Source of the DNA: Acidobacteriota bacterium
GTDB lineage: Bacteria; Acidobacteriota; UBA4820; DSQY01
DNA: 47,645 nucleotides
Assembly (NCBI GenBank): GCA_021778515.1
Contig: JAJYCJ010000007.1
Span: 10,498 to 58,142 of the forward strand
Direction of reading: 5' to 3'
The position numbers and the translations under genes are program-made. The notes beneath the pieces were generated by a model that was given only the letters and a program-made list of their open reading frames with translations, was not told the DNA's origin and ran no database searches. Of the stretch, positions 8,680 to 17,282 are shown piece after piece. The first letter of the stretch is position 1, and every line of letters begins with the position of its first letter.

Positions 8680-9153
8680 ATGGTCAAGCGAATGATGCTC
8701 TTAGTCGCGGCGGCGCTCTTGTGCTTGGCCACGGCGGCTTTGGCTCAGCCGTCGGAATCCACTATCACCCAGGGCCCATTCGCGGTCCTTCTGGCCTCCA
8801 ATCTGAATGCGCCGGCCCCGACGGGCGGCTGGAGCCCCGCTTCGGCGACCGCCTTCCTCCAGTCTCAAGGCCTCGTGCCCAGGTCGGGCGCGTGGTCTTC
8901 CGAGACCGATCTGACCGAGGGGGACATGGCCTTTATCTTCCGCATGATGGGGTTGAATGTCTTCACTGCGGACCCCAACACCACCGTGACCTGGGCCAAG
9001 GCGAAGGAACTGATGGGGCGCTACAGGGACTTTTTCAGGACCTATCGGTTGGTTCACCACAGCACGGATAACACCACCACGACGCACATTTATACGGGCG
9101 TTGGCGGAGAGAACGGCGCCGCACCGGCGCCCGCCTCCCCCTCGACGCCTTAG
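8680..9153 (+). CDS. Small secreted protein of unknown function
   Basis: 157 aa with signal peptide MVKRMMLLVAAALLCLATAALAQ, its own promoter and a strong terminator. No family recognised. Confidence 0.7.
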   Translation: MVKRMMLLVAAALLCLATAALAQPSESTITQGPFAVLLASNLNAPAPTGGWSPASATAFLQSQGLVPRSGAWSSETDLTEGDMAFIFRMMGLNVFTADPNTTVTWAKAKELMGRYRDFFRTYRLVHHSTDNTTTTHIYTGVGGENGAAPAPASPSTP

Positions 9154-9180
9154 CGCACTCCTCCTGTTCCACGCGGTACC

Positions 9181-9210
9181 AAGGGCCGCCGGGCAACCGG
9201 CGGCCCTTTT
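9181..9210 (+). terminator. Rho-independent terminator
   Basis: AAGGGCCGCCGG-GCAA-CCGGCGGCCCTT followed by TT. Confidence 0.9.
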
Positions 9211-9245
9211 CGCGTCTGGGGCGAAAGGGGCGCGGGGATAAGGGC

Positions 9246-9273
9246 GAGGCGCGAGGCGCGAGGCGCGAGGCGC
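9246..9273. repeat. 7-bp tandem repeat (GAGGCGC)x4
   Basis: Four perfect copies read directly. Confidence 0.9.
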
Positions 9274-9385
9274 GATGGATTCCCTATCGTGGCGGCCGGC
9301 TCCCGCCGGCCGCTCGGTGGAAATGGAAAGAATCGGCCGCGGGGACTGCGGCGGGTGCGAGAATGCGCCGGCCAGCGAACGCGGC

Positions 9386-9470
9386 GTAGGGGAAGCCCTC
9401 CGTGGCCTCCCGCCGCCGATGCGGCACCCAGTGCGACGACGGGCGGCCAGGGACGGCCGCCCCTACGGGC
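9386..9470. repeat. GTAG-led palindromic repeat unit
   Basis: GTAGGGGAAGCCCTCCGTGGCCTCCC...GGGCGGCCAGGGACGGCCGCCCC. Confidence 0.8.
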
Positions 9471-9690
9471 GCTACGAAGGCCTACCCTAGCGGTTCTCCT
9501 TTCGCTGCCGTCTGCCGTCTGCCGTCTCCTTTTGTCGGTCATTGGTCATTGCCACCCTTTCGCCGCCGTTCCTCTACTCCACTCGCTTCCGACGGCCTGC
9601 GGTTCTTGCGTCCTTGTGGCCCTCCGGGCGCCCCTGTTAGCATGGGGCCGGCACGTCCTGACGCCGAACGGCAGGGAGGGAGCCCGCACC

Positions 9691-10461
9691 GTGATCGCAG
9701 GCCAGAATCTCGTGGTGGTCATGCCGGCCTACAACGCGGAGAAGACGCTCCGCCAGACGTACGACGACCTGCCGCACGAGATCATCGACGTGGTGGTGCT
9801 CGTGGACGATTACAGCAGCGACCGGACCACGGAGCTGGCCAAGGCGCTCGGGGCGACGGTGGTCCGCCACCCGGCGAACCGCGGCTACGGCGCCAATCAG
9901 AAGACCTGCTACGAGAAGGCGCTGGAGCTGGGGGCCGACATCGTCGTCATGGTGCATCCCGACTACCAGTACTCGCCCAAGCTCTGCGGCGCCATGGCCT
10001 GGATGGTGGCCTCGGGCGAGTACGACCTCGTCCTCGCCTCACGCATCCTCGGCGGCGGCGCCCTGCGGGGCGGCATGCCCCTCTGGCGATACGTCGCCAA
10101 CCGCGGCCTGACCTTCGCGGAGAACCTGCTGACGGGCCTCAAGCTCTCCGAGTACCACACGGGCTACCGGGCCTACTCCCGCCGGGTGCTGGAGACCATC
10201 CCCTTTGAAGCCAACTCGGACGATTTCGTCTTCGACAACCAGGTCATCGCCCAGACGGCCCTTATGGGCTTCCGCATCGGCGAAATCTCCTGCCCCACGC
10301 GGTACATGGACGAGGCCTCCTCCATCAATTTCCGCCGGAGCGTGGTCTACGGCTTCGGCGTCCTCGGCACCACCCTGCGCTTGCGCCTCGCCCGCATGGG
10401 CTGGCGCGGCGGCGGGCGCTGGCGGCGGAAGGGCGATGCCGGCGAGGGCGGAGCGTGTTGA
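9691..10461 (+). CDS. Glycosyltransferase family 2 (DPM/UDP-Glc:polyprenyl-P-like)
   Basis: GTG start; VVVMPAYNAEKTLRQTY...VVLVDDYSSDRT...ANRGYGANQKTCYEKALELGADIVVMVHPDYQY. The upstream part of ORF 9289 is repeat DNA. Confidence 0.85.
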   Translation: MIAGQNLVVVMPAYNAEKTLRQTYDDLPHEIIDVVVLVDDYSSDRTTELAKALGATVVRHPANRGYGANQKTCYEKALELGADIVVMVHPDYQYSPKLCGAMAWMVASGEYDLVLASRILGGGALRGGMPLWRYVANRGLTFAENLLTGLKLSEYHTGYRAYSRRVLETIPFEANSDDFVFDNQVIAQTALMGFRIGEISCPTRYMDEASSINFRRSVVYGFGVLGTTLRLRLARMGWRGGGRWRRKGDAGEGGAC

Positions 10462-11485
10462 CGCGGCGGCTCCGCGGAGACACCGCGTGACCCCCGCCTC
10501 CGCCTCTGGCCAGGCCTGCCCGATCTGCCGGGAGACCGGGCAGGAAGGCCTCTTCGAGAGCGTGGATTACCTGACCGGCCAATCCTTCGCGGTGGCCCGA
10601 TGCGCGCGCTGCGGGACGGCGCGGACCCTCTTCCCGCACCCGGAGGAGGAGATCGGGCGCTATTACGGGGACACCTACTACGGGCGGGAGGGGCGGCGGT
10701 TCCTGGGCACGTTGGAGTGGCTGGTACGCCTCTTCAGGCGAGGGCGGGTGCGCGCGGTTCTGCGGCTTCATCCCGGGCCGGGCCGCGTCCTGGACGTGGG
10801 CTGCGGCCGCGGATTGATCCTCCGGCGCCTCCGGTCGTTGGGCTGGGACTGCTACGGCACCGAGCTCTCGGCGGATCTGGCCCAGCTCCTTCGGGAGAGC
10901 GGTGTAGAGGTCTTCGCGGGAGCGCTGGAGGAGTGGGGCCTGCCCCAGGCCTCCTTCGACGTGATCCTGCTCTGGCACTCGCTCGAACACCAGTTCGAGC
11001 CGGCCCGGGTCCTCGCGGAGGTCCGGCGCCTTCTCAAGCCGGGGGGGCGGCTGCTCCTGGAGGTCCCCAACCTCGGAAGCCGGCAGGCGCGGCTGGCAGG
11101 GAGCCGCTGGTTTCACCTGGACGTGCCGCGCCACCTCCTGCACTTCTCCCGGCCCACCCTCGCCGCTCTTCTGTGCGGACAGGGGTTCGAGATCCTGCGC
11201 TGGTCCACCTGGTCGCTGGAGCAGGGCCCCTTCGGCCTCGCCCAGAGCCTGCTGAACCGGATGTGCGCCTCTCCCAATCTCCTCTACGGCTTGATGAAGG
11301 GCCACGGTCCGGCGGAGCCGACGCGCCGGAGGATCTCCGGGCCTAGGCGCGCCTTGGACCTAGGCCTGACCATCGTGCTGGCGGCACCCGTGGTGGCCCT
11401 CGCCCTGGGCGCAGAGGCGGTTGCCGCGCTGGCGGGTCGGGGCGGCGTGCTGAGCATCGTGGCGCGTAAGGTGGAGGTGCCGTGA
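10436..11485 (+). CDS. Class I SAM-dependent methyltransferase with N-terminal Zn-ribbon-like Cys motif
   Basis: CPICRETG...CARCGTART and VLDVGCGRGLILRRLRSLGWDCYGTELS; LLKPGGRLLLEVPN. Confidence 0.85.
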   Translation: MPARAERVDAAAPRRHRVTPASASGQACPICRETGQEGLFESVDYLTGQSFAVARCARCGTARTLFPHPEEEIGRYYGDTYYGREGRRFLGTLEWLVRLFRRGRVRAVLRLHPGPGRVLDVGCGRGLILRRLRSLGWDCYGTELSADLAQLLRESGVEVFAGALEEWGLPQASFDVILLWHSLEHQFEPARVLAEVRRLLKPGGRLLLEVPNLGSRQARLAGSRWFHLDVPRHLLHFSRPTLAALLCGQGFEILRWSTWSLEQGPFGLAQSLLNRMCASPNLLYGLMKGHGPAEPTRRRISGPRRALDLGLTIVLAAPVVALALGAEAVAALAGRGGVLSIVARKVEVP

Positions 11486-13471
11486 ATGGCCAGCCTGGGC
11501 AAAGGGCCTGACCCCTCTCGAAGGCCGGCCGGGGCCGCACTGGTGGTCCTCCTGGGACTGGCCGTGGCGGCCGCCCTGCTCCTCTTCTGGCAGTATGCGT
11601 CGCACAGTCCGAAGTACACCGTGCTGCGCTCGGATGCGGGCGGGCGGTGGATACGGCTGCCCGAGCCGGCGAACCCCAATGCGAGGCCGGTGTTTCCCCG
11701 CATCGCCCACTTTCGGTGTCTCTTCGAGGCCGGGAAGGGCGAGGAGCACCTGGTGGTGCGGGTGGCGGCGCTGAGGCGCTGCCAGCTCTGGCTCAACGGC
11801 CGGCCCCTCCTGCCCCCCGGCGACGGCGCGCCGTGGTACCGCGGCTCGACCGTGGATCTTGCCCCCTTCCTGCATCCTGGAGCCAACGAGCTGGTGGCGG
11901 TGGTGGAGAACAGCACCGGGCCGCCGGTCTTTCGCCTGATCGGCGAGGGGGGCGGCGCATCGCTCTCCACGCCGGGGGAGTGGGGCGTCTCCATGAACGG
12001 GCGGGAGTGGGTCCGCCCGCAACTCGCGAGCGAGAAGCGGCCCTTCCCCGTGGCGCTCCAGTGTCCTTCGGCCTGGCGCGGACTGCTCGGCGGCTGGCCC
12101 TGGCTGGCCGGCCTCGCCGCCCTGGCCCTCGCGCTGGCGCTCGGGCTTCGAGCGGCCAGGAGCCGGGGAGGGGCGGCGGTGGAGGGGTGGCTGGCACCGT
12201 CTCGCCTTCGCTGGCTCCTGCTGGGGCTGTTCGCCGCCCTCTCTTTGAACAACCTCGTCCGGCTACCCCCTTGGATCGGCTTCGACGTGCCCGGGCACCT
12301 CAGCTACATCGCCTATCTGTTGCAGCACCACCGGCTTCCGCTGGCGACGGACGGCTGGCAGATGTTCGAATCGCCCCTCTTCTACCTTTTGGGGGCCCTC
12401 GTCGAGGTGGCGGCGCGCCTGGCGGCCTCTCCGAAAACGGCGGAAGGGCTGGTGCGCCTGATCTCCATGGCCTGTGGCGCCGGGATGATCGAGGTGTCCT
12501 ACCGCACGGGGCGGCTGCTCTTCCCCGACCGGCCCGCCCTTCAGAGGATCGCCACGGTGGCGGGCGGCCTGCTCCCCATGAACGTCTACATGAGCCAGTA
12601 CGTGGGCAACGAGCCCCTGGAGGGGCTTCTCGCGGCCTGGGCGCTGTTTTTGGGGCTGCGACTGCTGGTGAAGGAGGGGGAGCCTTCGCTCTCCGAGTGC
12701 CTCGCCCTGGGCGGCGTGCTGGGGCTGGCCCTGCTGGCCAAGGTGACGGCCCTCCTGCTGGTGGGGCCGCTGACCCTGCTGGTTGTCTGGTCGGTCCTCA
12801 CCCGCAAGGGATCTCTCCGCCGGGCCCTCGGGGCGGCCGGGGCGCTGTTGGCGTCCTGCGGGGCCGTCTCGGGCTGGTATTACCTGCGCAACTGGATCGA
12901 GCTGGGCCGGCCCTTCGTGGGCGGCTGGCAGGCCCGCCCCGGCCTCGCCTGGTGGCAGGACCCAGGCTACCGCATGGCGGGAGATCTCCTCCGGTTCGGG
13001 CATTCGCTCCAGCAGCCCGTATACGCCGTCGGGTACGGTTTCTGGGACGGCCTCTACTCCTCCCTCTGGCTCGACGGGGGCCTCGGCTCCGCCGCGGCCA
13101 GGCCCGACGGCCCTTTCTGGCAGCCCGACCTGCTGCCGGCCATGGCCCTCCTAGCGCTCCCCCTGAGTCTGTTGATCCTCTGGGGCGTCATGCGGACCCT
13201 CGGGACCGGCGAGACGCCCGCGCAAAGGGGCCTGCGCTTCCTGCTGGCGTGCGGCGTCCTCTACCTCGGCGCCATGATTACGCTTTACATCGAGGTCCCG
13301 GCCTACGCCGCCGCGAAGGCCAGCTACGCCCTGGCGCTGGCGCCGGCCCTGGGCGCGCTCGCCGCCTGCGGCGCCGAACCCCTCCTCAAGAAGGCGTGGC
13401 CGGCGACCCTGCTGAGTCTTTACCTCTTCGTGTGGGCGGGCGTCGTATACTGCACCTACTGGGCGCGCTAG
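11486..13471 (+). CDS. Multispanning GT-C-type membrane protein with N-terminal jelly-roll-like domain
   Basis: Starts directly after the upstream stop (TGAATG). N-terminal soluble region (LWLNGRPLLPPG...DLAPFLHPGANELVAVVENSTGPPVFRL) then many TM helices (GFDVPGHLSYIAYLLQHHRLPL...). Confidence 0.7.
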   Translation: MASLGKGPDPSRRPAGAALVVLLGLAVAAALLLFWQYASHSPKYTVLRSDAGGRWIRLPEPANPNARPVFPRIAHFRCLFEAGKGEEHLVVRVAALRRCQLWLNGRPLLPPGDGAPWYRGSTVDLAPFLHPGANELVAVVENSTGPPVFRLIGEGGGASLSTPGEWGVSMNGREWVRPQLASEKRPFPVALQCPSAWRGLLGGWPWLAGLAALALALALGLRAARSRGGAAVEGWLAPSRLRWLLLGLFAALSLNNLVRLPPWIGFDVPGHLSYIAYLLQHHRLPLATDGWQMFESPLFYLLGALVEVAARLAASPKTAEGLVRLISMACGAGMIEVSYRTGRLLFPDRPALQRIATVAGGLLPMNVYMSQYVGNEPLEGLLAAWALFLGLRLLVKEGEPSLSECLALGGVLGLALLAKVTALLLVGPLTLLVVWSVLTRKGSLRRALGAAGALLASCGAVSGWYYLRNWIELGRPFVGGWQARPGLAWWQDPGYRMAGDLLRFGHSLQQPVYAVGYGFWDGLYSSLWLDGGLGSAAARPDGPFWQPDLLPAMALLALPLSLLILWGVMRTLGTGETPAQRGLRFLLACGVLYLGAMITLYIEVPAYAAAKASYALALAPALGALAACGAEPLLKKAWPATLLSLYLFVWAGVVYCTYWAR

Positions 13472-13487
13472 GGAGAACGAGCCACGA

Positions 13488-15182
13488 ATGGACACGCCGG
13501 CCGAGGTCACCAGAGAGAACGGCCCGCCCGCGGGCCTCCCATCCAGGAAGCGCCTCTGGCTCGCCGCCCTGGCCCTCGCGCTGGTGACCTTCGCGCTCTT
13601 CTCGCCCCTGCTGGGGGCGCACTTCATCAATTACGACGACCAGGGCTACGTGACCGACAACCCCCACGTGCTCCATGGGCTGACCTGGGCGGACGTCCAC
13701 TGGGCCTGGACGCACCTCTACTTCGGTTTCTACTACCCGCTCACGCTCATGTCGCACCAGCTCGACTGCCAGCTCTACGGCCTCTGGGCAGGGGGGCACC
13801 ACCTGACCAATCTCTTGTTCCACATCGGCAGCGCTCTCTTGCTCTTCGCCTTCTTCTGGAAGACGACGCGCGCCTTCTGGCGGAGCCTGGCGGTGGCCCT
13901 GCTCTTCGCCATCCACCCCCTGCACGTGGAGTCGGTGGCGTGGATCTCGGAGCGGAAGGACGTGCTGAGCACCTTCTTCCTGATGGCCATGCTGGTGGCC
14001 TATGCGGACTATGCTCGGGCTCCTTCATTCAGGCGGTACCTCGCCGTGTTCGGTGCCTTTCTCCTGGGACTCCTGAGTAAGTCCATGATCGTGACGGCCC
14101 CATTCCTGCTTCTTCTTCTGGACTATTGGCCCCTGCGGCGCTTTTCCCTCGGAGGGCTGACGGTCGAAGCGCCCAGGGAGGAGGGAATCCCCTCTGCCGC
14201 GCCGCGGCTGGACCCGCGCCTGGGTTGGAGGCTCGTGGCCGAGAAACTGCCGCTTCTCGGACTGTCGGTGCTCTTTTCCGTGCTGACCTTCCTGGCGCAG
14301 AGTCATGCCGGGGCCATCGGTGGGCCACCCCTCCGATTCAGGGCCATCAACGCCATATCGTCTTACGGCGCTTACCTTAGCAAGGCATTGTTTCCGGTTA
14401 ACTTGGCGTTGTTTTATCCACTCCGCTTGGAGTCCATTCATTGGGAGCAGGGTGCTCTGGGAGGATTGCTCCTGATAGCCGTCTTTCTCTTCGGTTGGCT
14501 CCGGCGTCATAGCAATCCTTATCTCCTAGTCGGCTGGCTCTGGTATGTGGGGATGCTTGTCCCCGTCCTCGGCTTTATCCAGATTGGTAGCATGGCCATG
14601 GCGGATCGGTATACCTATGTCCCGCTTGTGGGGGTGTTTATCCTGCTAGCGTGGGGTGTACATGACATTTGGGAACACATCGAAGGCCCGAAAATAAGGG
14701 GGGCCTTGCTTGTTCTGTCTGGAATCTGGCTGCTGTTTCTGATGATCACGACCTACCGGCAGAGCCATTACTGGCACGATTCCTTAGCGATTTGGAGGCA
14801 TTCCCTTCTTGTCACTCAACACAATGATACAGCCAGCAATTCTTACGGTCGTGCTCTCATGAAAAGAGGCTACTATCGGGAGGCAGAGATCTATTTCAAG
14901 CAGGCCCTTGCGTGGAATCCAGCCCATTTCCCGGCGTGGGTGAATTTGTTTATGGTGGCTGACCTTCAGGGACAAAACCGCCTAGCTGAAGGGGCGCTCA
15001 AGGAGGCGGCTAGGCTTCGTCCCACAAACATCGCCGTACACTTAGATTTGGCGAAGTTCTATCAAAGGGCTGGGCACAAGGAAGAGGCTCGAAAAGAATG
15101 GTTAAGGGTTCTTGCATTGGATCCATCCAATCAGGTCGCCAGGCGTGCTTCGAGCAAGGCGCAGGCCCCAGAATCGGAATAG
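13488..15182 (+). CDS. TMTC-like membrane glycosyltransferase with C-terminal TPRs (paralogue 1)
   Basis: FINYDDQGYVTDNPHVLHGLTWADVHWAWT, HHLTNLLFHIGSALLLF, IHPLHVESVAWISERKDVLS, ADRYTYVPLVGVF; C-terminal TPR-like helices. Confidence 0.82.
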   Translation: MDTPAEVTRENGPPAGLPSRKRLWLAALALALVTFALFSPLLGAHFINYDDQGYVTDNPHVLHGLTWADVHWAWTHLYFGFYYPLTLMSHQLDCQLYGLWAGGHHLTNLLFHIGSALLLFAFFWKTTRAFWRSLAVALLFAIHPLHVESVAWISERKDVLSTFFLMAMLVAYADYARAPSFRRYLAVFGAFLLGLLSKSMIVTAPFLLLLLDYWPLRRFSLGGLTVEAPREEGIPSAAPRLDPRLGWRLVAEKLPLLGLSVLFSVLTFLAQSHAGAIGGPPLRFRAINAISSYGAYLSKALFPVNLALFYPLRLESIHWEQGALGGLLLIAVFLFGWLRRHSNPYLLVGWLWYVGMLVPVLGFIQIGSMAMADRYTYVPLVGVFILLAWGVHDIWEHIEGPKIRGALLVLSGIWLLFLMITTYRQSHYWHDSLAIWRHSLLVTQHNDTASNSYGRALMKRGYYREAEIYFKQALAWNPAHFPAWVNLFMVADLQGQNRLAEGALKEAARLRPTNIAVHLDLAKFYQRAGHKEEARKEWLRVLALDPSNQVARRASSKAQAPESE

Positions 15183-15245
15183 GGACGGCCAGCAAGCCGT
15201 GAATCTGGTGGGGAGGGAACATCGTCGTGGGCTCGATTGGATACA

Positions 15246-17282
15246 ATGGTAATCGAAATGGATCGTTCAGCCAAACGTAGAGTTCGCCAATCTTCCGGAG
15301 CGTTGCAAGGAACAGGCTGGGCACGCCGTCGCTGGCTTCTCGGCTCCATAGTCCTCGCGCTTGTTACCTTCGCGCTCTTCTCGCCCCTGCTGGGGGCGCA
15401 CTTCGTGGGCTACGACGACAACATGGTCGTGACGCGGAACCCGCTGGTGCAGAAGGGGCTCACGTGGGAGGGGGTCCGCTACTACTGGAGCCACATGGCG
15501 GGAGGGTTCTACGCCCCGCTGACCTATCTGTCGCACATGCTCGACTGCCAGCTCTTCGGGCTCTGGGCCGGCGGGCACCACCTGACCAATATCCTGCTGC
15601 ACATCGCGAGCACGCTGCTGCTCCTCCTCTTTCTGGTGAGGGTGACCGAAGCGCCGTGGCGGAGCCTTTTCGTGGCGGCGCTCTTTGCCCTCCATCCGCT
15701 CCACGTGGAGTCGGTGGCGTGGGTCGCCGAGCGCAAGGACGTGCTCTCGGCCCTCTTCTTCGTCCTGATGCTCCTGGCCTACCTGCACTACGTGCGCCGA
15801 CCGGGATGGGTTCGGTACGGCTGGGTCGTGGCGGCCCTGGTGATGGGCCTCTTGAGCAAGGCCATGCTGGTCACCGCGCCGTTCCTGCTCCTACTGCTCG
15901 ATTATTGGCCGTTGGGGCGCATGCCCGGCCCGCTGGCCGCGGGGCCCGAGGGATGGCCTGCGGCGGCGAGGGAGAACCCGGTCCGGAGCTGGACGATGCT
16001 GATCCTGGAGAAGCTGCCCCTGCTCGTCCTCTGCCTGTTCTTCAGTTGGCTCACGGCCCAGGACCAGCCGATCATCGGCTTCCACCGGATGCCGCTCACG
16101 TACCGGCTGATGAACTCCGCCATCGCCTACGGCCACTATACCTGGCTGACCTTCGTCCCCCACGGCCTGGCGGTCTTCTACCCGCTCGACTTCAAGACGA
16201 TCACGATCGGCAGGGCCCTGGCCTGGGGGCTGCCGGTGGCGGCGCTCACCCTCCTCGCCCTGGTTTCCTACCGGCGGAGACCCTATCTGGCGGTCGGCTG
16301 GCTCTGGTTCATCGGGATGCTCGTGCCGGTCATCGGGCTGGTCCAGATCGGCGCCCAGGCACGGGCCGACCGGTACACCTACCTGCCCTCCATCGGCCTC
16401 TTCATCGCCGTCGCCTGGGGTCTGGCGGAGGCGATCCCCGCCCGCCGGTGGGCGAGAGACGCGATCCTGGCCGCGGTGGCCTGCTGGCTCGTGGGCCTCG
16501 TGGCCCTCTCGGCCTTCCAGGTGACCACCTGGCACGACACCTACACCCTCTTCCGCCGGGACTACGCGGTGACCCACGACAACGCCAGGGCGGCGCGCTA
16601 CCTGGGACAGTACTACGCGGAGCGGGGCGAGCCGCACCGCGCCGCCGCCTACTACGAGGAGGCCCTGCGCATCGTCCCGACGCTGGACGTGGCGAGGCTG
16701 GAGCTGGCGGCCCTGTACGGGCGAATGGGCCAGATGCGAGAGGCCGCCGAGCTCCTGCTGAAGGGCATGGTGGTTTCGCCCCACGACACCGGCCTGGATG
16801 CGGCCTTTCTCGGCGCGTGCGGCCGCCTGCCGGATCCCGGCGAGCAGGCGGAACTCCTCGCCAAGGCCTGCCGCCTCCGCCCCGAGAGCACCTCCCTTCA
16901 CCTGGCCTGGGGCAGGAGCCTGCTGGCCGCGGGGCGGCTCGCAGAGGCCACGAAGGTTCTGCAAGAGGCCGCCGCGTCCCGGCCGAAGGAGCCGCAGGGC
17001 TGGTGCTACCTGGGCCACGCGCTCTTTGAGGGCGGACGCGAGCGCCCGGCGGCCGACGCCTTCGGGCGGGCCCTGACCCTCTCGCCGCGGGACCCGAGCG
17101 CCCTCGCGGGGCTGGCGTGGGTGCTGCTCAAGGCCCGCGATCCCGCGCTCAGGGACCCCGCGCGGGCCCTCCACCTCGCCCGGGAGGCCGTCCGCCTCAG
17201 CGGCGGCAGGGACCCATACGCCCAGACGGTCCTCTCGGCGGCAGAGGGGCGACCGACTCCGAAGGAGAAGGCCCATGGCTGA
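15246..17282 (+). CDS. TMTC-like membrane glycosyltransferase with TPRs (paralogue 2)
   Basis: FVGYDDNMVVTRNPLVQKGLTWEGVRYYW, HPLHVESVAWVAERKDVLSALF, ARADRYTYLPSIG; multiple C-terminal TPRs. Confidence 0.82.
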   Translation: MVIEMDRSAKRRVRQSSGALQGTGWARRRWLLGSIVLALVTFALFSPLLGAHFVGYDDNMVVTRNPLVQKGLTWEGVRYYWSHMAGGFYAPLTYLSHMLDCQLFGLWAGGHHLTNILLHIASTLLLLLFLVRVTEAPWRSLFVAALFALHPLHVESVAWVAERKDVLSALFFVLMLLAYLHYVRRPGWVRYGWVVAALVMGLLSKAMLVTAPFLLLLLDYWPLGRMPGPLAAGPEGWPAAARENPVRSWTMLILEKLPLLVLCLFFSWLTAQDQPIIGFHRMPLTYRLMNSAIAYGHYTWLTFVPHGLAVFYPLDFKTITIGRALAWGLPVAALTLLALVSYRRRPYLAVGWLWFIGMLVPVIGLVQIGAQARADRYTYLPSIGLFIAVAWGLAEAIPARRWARDAILAAVACWLVGLVALSAFQVTTWHDTYTLFRRDYAVTHDNARAARYLGQYYAERGEPHRAAAYYEEALRIVPTLDVARLELAALYGRMGQMREAAELLLKGMVVSPHDTGLDAAFLGACGRLPDPGEQAELLAKACRLRPESTSLHLAWGRSLLAAGRLAEATKVLQEAAASRPKEPQGWCYLGHALFEGGRERPAADAFGRALTLSPRDPSALAGLAWVLLKARDPALRDPARALHLAREAVRLSGGRDPYAQTVLSAAEGRPTPKEKAHG

